Below are positions 56,003-64,000 of a DNA stretch of 64,000 nucleotides, one piece after another. The translations under genes and the position numbers were made by a program. The DNA is from Ziziphus jujuba (Eukaryota; Streptophyta; Magnoliopsida; Rosales; Rhamnaceae): contig NC_083385.1 in assembly GCF_031755915.1 (NCBI RefSeq), positions 1,131,001 through 1,195,000 on the forward strand, in the 5' to 3' direction. Positions within the stretch are counted from its first letter, which is position 1, and each line of letters opens with the position of its first letter. Below the pieces are notes generated by a model. It had not been told where the DNA came from and ran no database searches. It saw only the letters and a list, made by a program, of their open reading frames with translations.

Positions 56003-58445
56003 GGAAGAAGAGCAGTGGTTCAACTGGGTTCTGTTTATTTGTGACCGGAAGAGTAAATAAACTTGGAAAATAAAATACGACACTCATCATTACTCAACGC
56101 ACTTTACAACTCCTACATGGTTATTGGTTAGCCTGTGGCTAGGAATATTCACGGTAATAAAATTTAAATAAAAATTGTTGCTTTCGGATAATCAGAACCA
56201 CTAGCTCACAGTTTGGGGTGTTTCTGAAAATATAGAAAATGTTTGGTTCCTCTTTTAAAATTTGGATTAACCGTGTCTAAGCAAAAATAAATTAAAAATG
56301 AAGCCTCAGAGCCCAAAATTATTTATAACAATAAGGCCCTAGAAAAATCTGTTGACATTAGAAGATGGTGGAGCTGTTTACCGTATGACCTTCTTCAATT
56401 TGGGCACGGGTCAACTGTTAATAGAAAACAAAACTCAAAGACTCAAATACTCAAATGGTACGACCGGCAATTTTCCTTTTTTCTTTTTTCTTTTTTTTTT
56501 TTTTGTTTTTTAATTTTTATTCCTAAGCAATGACCAACAAAGAACTCGTGCTATATTATGAAAAATATATCTAACTAAATACAAAGTTAATAGAAATTAT
56601 TATTTTTTCTTATTATTTGTTTGTTTCCTTTTAACAACTTAATAGACTTGATTTGAATTCAAATGAAATGTAAGAATCAACAATTTTTATCACTTTAATA
56701 TGTTCACACAGAATAAGGTCTTTAAGAGTAATAAGCTGACTCTGGGTTCTAACTATGTTTCATAAAATGGAAAAAAAAGAAAAGGAAAATAATTAATAAG
56801 CTGTTTGTTAGATATGAAATGGACTTTTTGGGCAATTGCATGGTATAAACACAAAAAATGTCACATTCTGGACAGTGTGGTTCATATGATTTTTGCAGGT
56901 AGTGGAATTTCTCAATTCTGTGTGTCTGAACCTATTTAATTATGTTGCTCTCAATCAAAGTAGCTTGATTAAAGCACAGTGTTGACTTAAAAATTGCTTC
57001 ATTGGCTTTGAAACCTTTATCTTATACGCGAAACAATCACTCATAGATAATGTTGGGTTGGGTCTGCCTTGCATTTAATATGAACTTTTTTCTCATACAG
57101 TATGAATTAATGCCTGATTTTGTAAATCCAATCATATCATCCTAAAATTTCAAATTACGTCAAGCTTCATTTAAACCATCTTTTTTAGATTTTGGGTAAG
57201 AACGAAATTAAATGATCTACCATTCCATTCATACTTCCAATTATAGAACAATAAATGCATATATTATATTTCTGTGTTCACCATTTTTAGGAGTCAATTT
57301 ATAAAAATTATAGAGACAGTAGTTTTACTATCCATTAATAGTCGGTAAATTCTCCGTTTTCGTACACTAAAACCCATTGACCAAAAAAATACACTATAAT
57401 AATATTTGAAAATCCCATGTTTATCATTTATTAACTTATTATAAAATAAATTTCAACCACTTCTAAGCTTGTCTTGTTCTAGGAAGAATATCAAATTGAA
57501 ATTTATAAGAAATGCTTAATTAAAATCTTAATAATAAAACTTGTCAACGAAGTACATATATATATATATATATATATATTTATATTAGTTTTATGATACA
57601 GACCATTTATATGTAGGTGGTATTAAAAATCAATATTTTTACTATATATATTAAATATAGTACATGATCGATGTTTTATTTTTTAAAAACTATAGGCGTT
57701 GTTCAAGTATGAGAGGAATAGGATAAGATGGGTCCCGTCCCAAAACTCGGTTTTATTCAAGTGTCAGAGGAATAGGATAAGATGCTTCCCGTCCCAATTT
57801 GTGGTAGAATAGCAAGGAAAGAAAAAACTTAAAGGGGGACATGAGTAAATAGTTGATGCTTGGGGGAGTTTCCAAGAAAAATATCCAACAAAGGTTGTAT
57901 AACAAGAAAAGAAAATAAATAAATAAATAAAATACATAGATATATAATAAAAGAAAGCATTTGAGATAGTTATCCGTCTACATAAACTTTGTCGTTTTCC
58001 TTTCTTCCTTCCTCCAAAAACGAAACTTCCCAATAAACTTCCGTCAAACAAAACGTTTTTGTTGTAGCTTTTTCTTTTCCCACCCGGCCCACAAGTCCAA
58101 AATACCATCGAAAGGAAACAAGCCTTATAGTCGCCCGAACCGCGTAAGATCTCCTCGCTGAACTGTTGTTGTAATAATAATACAACAATAATAATAATCA
58201 GATAAAAGTCAAGTCGCCGTCAAAACGCACCGCGACGCGTTCACATCTGCGTACACGCTTCCCCACTCGCTTCCCTCCCCAATTCCTATATATTATTCAT
58301 CCACCAGCTCGTTTTTTCATGTCATCTCCAAAGCTTTCTCTGTTCACATTTTCTGCTCAAGCATTTCTTCAAACACTTTCATACCCCTCTGACAATTCTT
58401 TCCGTAGACTAATAATCCTTCCACATACTGTATTTAATTTATTTC
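56003..58445. other. Divergent spacer between glyoxalase-like and Harbinger-derived genes
   Basis: AT-rich, with T run at 56487-56504, (AT)n at 57557-57580, and mixed sequence from 58100 to 58445 that is probable promoter and 5'UTR of the downstream gene (CCTATATATTA near 58286 is a candidate TATA). No other gene seen. Confidence 0.45.
57702..57797. repeat. Two-copy tandem repeat, 54-bp period
   Basis: GAGGAATAGGATAAGATG followed by (GG/CT)TCCCGTCCCA occurs twice, preceded each time by TTCAAGT, with a few mismatches. Confidence 0.85.
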
Positions 58446-60026
58446 ATGGAAATCAGCTCGTTCCCATTTCTTAGTCAGGAAGATTTTTCACACTTGTACG
58501 CCTTGCTCCCCGAAATAGAGGATTTCAATATGAATAATAACAATAACTCCAACAACAAGAAGCGTCGTAGAAAGGATGATGATGATGAGGAAGAGAACGA
58601 ATTCGATAACGAGGGATTGAAGAAGAACGCTTGGAGGGAAATACTCACTTCTCTGATAATGTTGGATGAGGAGGAGAAACAGGAACACGAGCAATGGGCC
58701 GCTGAGTCCCAGCAGGATTGGGCCTTCATTCAGTCCAAAAACAAGCGGGAAAATCAAGCCATGAATGACTACCACAGCAATCTCAATCAACATTATACCG
58801 AATTGGACAATTTGGATCACTCCACGACCAAGCGAGCTCGCCGCTCGGCTTCGGTTGCTGCTGCGGCAGCCGCGACGGCGACGGCGACGGCGAGTTTGGC
58901 TTCAGCTCATGGGGCGACCGATAACTCCGCGCAGTCGGGTTCGAGTTCCGGGCAAGCGGGTCAGCACCGCCGGCTCTGGGTCAAGGACCGGTCCAAGGAT
59001 TGGTGGGATCAGTATAACCACCCCGATGTACCAGAGGAGGACTTCCGGCGAGCCTTTCGGATGAGCAAAGCCACGTTCAATATGATCTGCGAAGAGCTCG
59101 ATTCGGCCGTCATCAAGAAGAACACGATGCTTCGCGAAGCGATTCCGGTTCGCCAGCGCGTCGCGGTTTGCATATGGAGGTTGGCTACTGGGGAGCCTCT
59201 TCGCCTCGTGTCGAAGCGATTTGGGTTGGGAATCTCCACGTGTCATAAACTGGTTCTCGAGGTTTGCTCGGCAATTAGGACGGTTTTAATGCCCAAGTTT
59301 CTTCAGTGGCCGGAGGAGAACAATATGCAGACGATTAAGGAAGAGTTCAAAGCCATTTCCGGGATTCCAAACGTTGGTGGCTCTATGTACACGACCCATG
59401 TTCCAATTATAGCTCCGAAGATCAGCGTGGCCGCGTATTTCAATAAGAGGCACACAGAGAGGAACCAGAAAACCTCCTACTCTATAACTGTTCAAGGGGT
59501 TGTTGATCCTAGAGGGGTTTTCACTGATGTTTGCATTGGTTGGCCTGGTTCAATGCCTGATGACCAGGTTTTGGAGAAGTCTGCTCTGTATCAGAGAGCT
59601 AATAGGGGGCTTTTGAGGGATGTTTGGATTGTTGGGAATTCTGGGTACCCTCTGATGGATTGGCTTTTGGTTCCTTATACACATCAGAATCTGACTTGGA
59701 CTCAGCACGCTTTCAATGAGAAAATTGGAGACGTCCAAAGGGTCGCTAAGGCAGCTTTTACAAGATTGAAAGGAAGGTGGTCTTGTTTGCAGAAGAGGAC
59801 GGAGGTTAAACTCCAGGACTTGCCGGTGGTTCTTGGGGCCTGTTGTGTTTTGCATAATATTTGCGAGATGAGGAATGAAGAAATGGATCCCGAGCTGAAT
59901 TTCGAGCTTTTCGATGATGAGATGGTCCCTGAGAATAGTCTGAGATCTGTTGGTGCACTACAGGCTAGAGATCACATTGCTCATAACTTGCTGCACCATG
60001 GCCTTGGTGGCACTGCTTTTCTATAG
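58446..60026 (+). CDS. Domesticated PIF/Harbinger transposase-derived nuclear protein (HARBI1/ALP1-like)
   Basis: Single-exon gene, 526 aa, of the plant family derived from PIF/Harbinger transposases (close in form to Arabidopsis At5g12010/At4g29780). An acidic, Asn-rich N-terminus with KKRRRK (nuclear signal) is followed by an Ala/Thr-rich linker, a helical region (WWDQYNHPDVPEEDFRRAFR, VAVCIWRLATGEPLRLVSKR, LGISTCHKLVLEV) and a DDE_4-type domain (about 305-475). Catalytic acids are largely lost. Where active transposases have D in the first motif this protein has Tyr315 (GSMYTTHVP). The second motif keeps Asp372/Asp373 (WPGSMPDDQV). The third-motif Glu is Lys435 (VAKAAFTRLKGRW). No terminal inverted repeats or TTA/TAA duplications were seen around it. 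Full-length frame with lost catalysis argues for a host role, perhaps chromatin-related as for ALP1; that function is inferred. Confidence 0.9.
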   Translation: MEISSFPFLSQEDFSHLYALLPEIEDFNMNNNNNSNNKKRRRKDDDDEEENEFDNEGLKKNAWREILTSLIMLDEEEKQEHEQWAAESQQDWAFIQSKNKRENQAMNDYHSNLNQHYTELDNLDHSTTKRARRSASVAAAAAATATATASLASAHGATDNSAQSGSSSGQAGQHRRLWVKDRSKDWWDQYNHPDVPEEDFRRAFRMSKATFNMICEELDSAVIKKNTMLREAIPVRQRVAVCIWRLATGEPLRLVSKRFGLGISTCHKLVLEVCSAIRTVLMPKFLQWPEENNMQTIKEEFKAISGIPNVGGSMYTTHVPIIAPKISVAAYFNKRHTERNQKTSYSITVQGVVDPRGVFTDVCIGWPGSMPDDQVLEKSALYQRANRGLLRDVWIVGNSGYPLMDWLLVPYTHQNLTWTQHAFNEKIGDVQRVAKAAFTRLKGRWSCLQKRTEVKLQDLPVVLGACCVLHNICEMRNEEMDPELNFELFDDEMVPENSLRSVGALQARDHIAHNLLHHGLGGTAFL

Positions 60027-61180
60027 TGATTCTAGCACTAAAATTAGATTTTGTTTTCCTTTCCGTATTTTAATTTTTGTAATTCTTTATTGGCTATAGC
60101 TTTACTGTAGTCATACTATCTAATAAGATGGAAATTTTTATAGTGGGTTTGTGTATAAAAGATTATTTGTTGCCGTTCAACGGATATTGCTTGCTTGCTG
60201 GTGTCTGGAAGTTCTCTTTTCTTTTCTTTTTTCTTTTTTTTTTGGGGGGGGGGGGGGGGGAAAGAATGAGGTTTTCTTCTATTTTATTTTTTTTCCCTTT
60301 TTTTTGGGCAATATGGAAATCATTGGTCTACGTAGTTTTGCTTCTGCACATGATGCTGTCATAGAGAATGTAGCCCCCATTTTACTAGGTTTGACCAATT
60401 TCAACATCAGACTCCCATTTTTCCAAAGTTAAAAGAGTCTCTTTTGCAGCCTCCAGATGTTGTCAAGAGGGTTCCTGTCCAACTTTATGCATCTGATCGC
60501 AACGCGTTTTTAAACTCGTGCTTGGCGCACATTAATTATGTGTTTGGTCTGTCCCACCGTGTTTGATTTTTTGACTTCTAGATTGGCTGTTGTTGTTCAG
60601 CCAAGTAAACTTTCTGTCTCTCTCTTGCACCTTTGACTTTAAACAAATCCCTTCTTGACTTGCGTGATCAAGAGTGTTGAAATCAACTACCGGAGTTCAT
60701 ACCTTTATCAGGGGGTTTCTTTGCTAAAGTTTGCTGTTATCTTAAAGTATATTGATTATTAGCTTAAGGCTAATTCAATTAAGCTGAGTCTCAGTTATTT
60801 TGTATTTTCTGGAATGCCAATCATTTTTTGCTGCATACGCCTCTATTCCAAAGGCGTTTCCAAGGATTTGGGGATTTTAATGATGTTTTGCAGGAATCGA
60901 AGAAGAGATAATCTGTTTTGATTTATGGATTTAAAAAATTTTCTGGAATGCGAATAATGTTTTGCTTAGCCTCTGTTCCAAATCCAAAGGCATTTCAAAG
61001 GATGTAGGCCTTTTGGTGATGTTTTGCTTGGAAAAGAAGAGCAAATCCTCTGTTTAGAGAAGTTTGTTTGCTTTTATAAATATCGATGCTAAAAGTATAG
61101 TTTGTTTAATCCTGCTTGACTTTTATTCTAAGGCCTTTCATTTAGGTTGCCAGTGTTTCAGTTAGCACACATTTAATCTC
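60027..61180. other. 3' region of the Harbinger-derived gene and spacer
   Basis: Likely 3'UTR to about 60130, then a poly(T)/poly(G) stretch at 60228-60260 and AT-rich spacer. Phrases such as TCTGGAATGC(C/G)AAT and CAAAGGC(G/A)TTTC recur at about 60809-60885 and 60941-61025, a degenerate local duplication. No gene seen. Confidence 0.45.
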
Positions 61181-61680
61181 TATTTTACAATTTGTTTAAT
61201 CTAATTTAATTTTTATTTTGTTATTTTTTATCGATATTGTTCTTAATTTAACTATTTATTTTACACTTTAATACATAAAATTTAAATTCTATTTTACAAT
61301 TTGATTAATCTAATTTAATCTCTATTTTGTTAATCTTTGCTAATATTGTCCTTATTTTAGCCCGTTTATTTTACACTTTAATCTATATAATTTAAATTTT
61401 ATTTTGAAATTTAATTAATCTAATTTAATCTCTATTTTAAAACAGTTTTTAACTTTGATTTATCTAATTTAATTTCCAATTTTATATCTATTCGTCGATG
61501 TTATTTCAAATTTAGCCATCTATATAATTTAATCTCTATTTTAGAATTAATTTAGCTTATAAAATCTCTATTCTCTATTTTAAAATTAATTGAGCTTATA
61601 TGATCTCTATTTTAGAATTAATTTAGCTATTTATTTTTTACTTTAATCAATATAATTTAATCTTTCTAATAGTGTTTTTT
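61160..61680. repeat. Degenerate tandem array, roughly 120-bp period
   Basis: The phrase TTTAATCTCTATTTTA recurs many times together with AATCTAATTTAAT and TATTTTACACTTTAAT. The first units (61190-61300, 61300-61400, 61400-61480) follow a period of about 110-120 bp; later ones are shorter and scrambled. Confidence 0.75.
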
Positions 61681-62771
61681 GGCTCAAGTGTTGTTTTGAA
61701 CTCTTAAGTCAACTGTTTCGGCCTTATCATATCTTGAAGTTAACTGATTTGATACTACGAAAGTAATGTGAGATTAAATACTCAGTAGTTTGCCAATGTC
61801 TTTTATGCAGATTATATTGGTTGTCATAATCCACTCTGCTTAGGTTAGTGCTTTGATAGTACACTTTTGACGCATTAACCTCATAATTTATCCTTTCTGA
61901 AGATTATTACTACATTTGAATCATTCTCATGCTGCATTGCCCACACCAATTGTCAGGTATTGTCCATACTCTCCTTGGCACACTTTCGATCGTTAATTTT
62001 TTCTTTTTTTTTTTATTTTATTTTAAGCTTCCCAAGTATATTAAATTTTGAAGTTCTTTTGAATTTGAAGCAACCATTACATTTGAATCATTTTCAATAT
62101 TACACTCAATGATATGAATAATATGAGATTGATCATCAAATAGTTTGCCGGTGCCTCTCACACTCAACCACACTGATTGTTGCAGTAAACTTCTAAGATC
62201 AAAGCTTCAAGCATATAATTTTCAGTTTTCATTTATATATAGATACAAATCAACCATCGAATTCTGAGATTTTCAGTACTGCCTGGCGTTGGCCTCGATA
62301 TTGAAGATCAGCTACTGGTAAATTTCTTGTACGTAGGCTATTATCAGTTTCTTAGTTGTATAGTTTTAGATTTTAAGTTTCAACTGTCATTTTGTTAGAG
62401 AAATACGTTAATTATCTAGCCTACATGTATATCTGACCCTAGCTTTGTATAAATACTTTAATTCATGAGTACAATTAATAGCTTTACATCATATTTCTCT
62501 GGCTTTAAGACTTTCAGTCCCAATCTTAATTTTAGAGTTTTCCTTTGAATTGTGTTAATCTTAATATACATTCTCTCTCGAATCAGAGAGAAACTTATTC
62601 TTTCCCAACAGGCGGAGAGGAATCAGTGGAATTACTGGTATTTGTCTCTCTGTTTCCTATTTCTGACTGTTGTTTACTATCTTTAATTCTAACAAGTGAA
62701 AAAAAAGAATGGAGGTTTCCCGGCCTCTGCAGGGAATAGACTGGGTTATCTTGGTGCTTGTCTGAATGAAA
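61681..62771. other. AT-rich spacer
   Basis: No coding sense and no RNA gene recognised. Contains GAATCATT/CATTTGAAT phrases repeated near 61915 and 62079. Confidence 0.4.
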
Positions 62772-62853
62772 TTGGAGTTTATATACAAATGTTGAGCCAT
62801 GGCCTGCGGAATTTGGAGTTTATATACAAAAGTTGATCCATGGCCTGCGGAAT
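62772..62853. repeat. Two-copy tandem repeat, 41-bp period
   Basis: TTGGAGTTTATATACAAA followed by (A/T)GTTGA(G/T)CCATGG occurs twice head to tail with three mismatches. Confidence 0.92.
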
Positions 62854-62983
62854 TTTGGATTTGACTATCAACGCTTGATGCTGTATTTGGGTTATGGAGA
62901 TGCACAAGGTTCTTTAGTTCGTTTTTCTGTATTGGTGAAAAAAATTGGTGAAGCGGTTCAAACTTTTGGCGAAAATAATAAGC

Positions 62984-63127
62984 ATGGCGACCAACGACTT
63001 CCTCACTCAAAATGAAGTTGCTAACCCTAGAGTGAGTGCTGCTGAGATGAGAGATTCTTCCCAGGCCCAAGTGGTGCCTTTGCTTCAAATGAATGCCGAA
63101 AATGGACCGGAAGATATGGAGGCCCAG
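62984..63127 (+). CDS. Possible first coding exon of an unrecognised gene
   Basis: An ATG at 62984 opens 48 codons (MATNDFLTQNEVANPRVSAA, then PEDMEAQ) ending at a good donor CAG|GTAGGA. Composition is hydrophilic and exon-like, unlike the AT-rich flanks. I do not recognise the family and cannot find the following exon with confidence before the right edge. It may be the start of a gene continuing beyond the window or a fragment. Confidence 0.3.
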
Positions 63128-63509
63128 GTAGGAATAAGGATGCACTTATCGAGCCACTACGTTCTTGGTTTGTTTCTGTTATCTATTTTCTGATTATTTT
63201 TCTGGTATTTGTGCACTGGATTTATTTGTTTGTAAAGTTCTTTTCTATAAATTAGAAGTCTTTCATTTGGATGCTCTTACCGACCGATGATTGGAACACC
63301 TTATTTTTATACTTCCTCGCCTAGAAATTGGCTCTTGAATTATGTGATGGCTCGAGCCTTGAACCAGCTGTTGTTGATCTACTTTTTCTAATGATGGATG
63401 GTTTTGTTGTTGTCGTTGTCGTTGTTTTTTTCCCTTTTTTTTTTTTTTTTTTCTTTTTCAGGGCATTCCTTGAAAAGGCTCTCGGCTGCTGGGCATTTGG
63501 TGAACAGGC

Positions 63510-63890
63510 TCTCTTCAATTTGTCGGAGAAACATAAGTGTAAATAAATAAATAGGTAAACAAACTTAAAACTTTCTATGCCTATAAACATAAACTGCTTG
63601 TTACTGTATTCAGTTGCTTTCAACTACTATCGACTTGATAGTGTGCGGATGTATGCTTACTGTATTCAGTTGCTTTCAAATACTACCAGCTTGATAGTTT
63701 GCACTGGACGTTTTCAGCTGCTTTTCAATTTTTAAGAGAAACATAGATGTAAAAGAAAAAAAAAGAAGAATTTTATATACCTATAAATGCTGTATTCAGT
63801 TGCTTTCAACTACCGCCAACTTGATAGTGTGCACTGGATGTATTCAGCTGCTTTTCAATTTTAGGAGAAACATAAATGTAGAAGAAGAAA
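63510..63890. repeat. Irregular tandem repeats containing TGTATTCAGTTGCTTTCAA
   Basis: TGTATTCAGTTGCTTTCAA starts at about 63605, 63661 and 63791, each followed by CTTGATAGT(G/T)TGC. GAGAAACATA(A/G)(A/G)TGTA occurs near 63526, 63736 and 63866. The units are nested, giving a composite repeat of 56- and 130-bp periods. Confidence 0.85.
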
Positions 63891-64000
63891 ATCCGGCAGA
63901 AGACAAATATTATCTCAAATATTGGTTAAACCACATGTTTTGACCCAAGTTGGTGTCAAAAAAAGATGTGCCTTTCAGAAGTCTCTCAGACTTCGTTTGT

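Noticed and set aside
58475..59855. Minus-strand frames of 69-114 codons under the Harbinger-derived gene
   Set aside because: Antisense shadows of a long, well-conserved sense frame.
1..64000. CRISPR arrays, tRNA or rRNA genes
   Set aside because: Looked for spaced direct repeats and cloverleaf-like segments while reading; the only repeats seen are tandem duplications, microsatellites and LTRs. A tRNA scan would be needed to exclude a missed tRNA.

Overview
The window is eudicot nuclear DNA. It is AT-rich, genes carry many short introns with GT/AG borders, and the intergenic DNA is full of poly(A/T) and (AT)n tracts. Every recognisable gene is a plant type: DGAT1, THO6/DWA1, N-myristoyltransferase, a TRB-type telomere-repeat binding protein, lycopene epsilon-cyclase, a CC-NBS-LRR, a MIR156 precursor, family-1 glycosyltransferases, a USP/kinase/U-box protein, a glyoxalase-like protein and a PIF/Harbinger-derived gene. 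The species cannot be fixed from sequence reading alone. Exon borders were placed by hand; reading phase was checked across all exons of DGAT1, THO6, TRB, LCYE and the U-box kinase, and each closes cleanly.

Layout. 0-3.3 kb: DGAT1 (minus strand, C-terminus cut by the window edge). 4.7-7.2 kb: an intron-containing eIF4A copy broken by three nonsense codons and a frameshift. About 8.2-9.6 kb: a compositionally foreign block that may be mitochondrial DNA. 10-13.3 kb: THO6/DWA1 (minus). 13.3-15.6 kb: microsatellite-rich spacer. 15.7-17.1 kb: NMT1 (plus). 18.7-21.2 kb: TRB4/5-like single-Myb-histone gene (minus). 22.7-26.2 kb: LCYE with a G-box promoter (plus). 27.4-30.1 kb: intact single-exon CC-NBS-LRR (plus). 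About 31.96-32.07 kb: MIR156 hairpin (plus). 33.4-40.5 kb: three tandem UGT91-like glycosyltransferase copies, all broken. 41.3-45.05 kb: USP-kinase-U-box gene (plus). 45.2-50.04 kb: a young, structurally complete Ty1/copia retrotransposon (minus) with matching 5-bp target duplications. 50.6-51.8 kb: NAP1-like pseudogene. 53.5-53.8 kb: copia integrase scrap. 54.7-56.0 kb: glyoxalase/VOC protein (minus). 58.4-60.0 kb: domesticated PIF/Harbinger transposase gene (plus). 60-64 kb: spacer with several degenerate tandem repeats and one possible first exon near the right edge.

The functional genes are ordinary single-copy housekeeping or regulatory genes with no operon-like relation to one another: lipid synthesis, mRNA export, protein lipidation, chromatin, carotenoid branching, immunity, phase-change miRNA and kinase/ubiquitin signalling. 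The unusual part is the decay and mobile-element history: an eIF4A pseudogene, a NAP1 pseudogene, a three-copy dead UGT array, a recent copia insertion just 3' of a kinase gene, and a transposase-derived gene whose catalytic acids are largely lost. I found no CRISPR array, no tRNA or rRNA gene, and no clearly new biological system.
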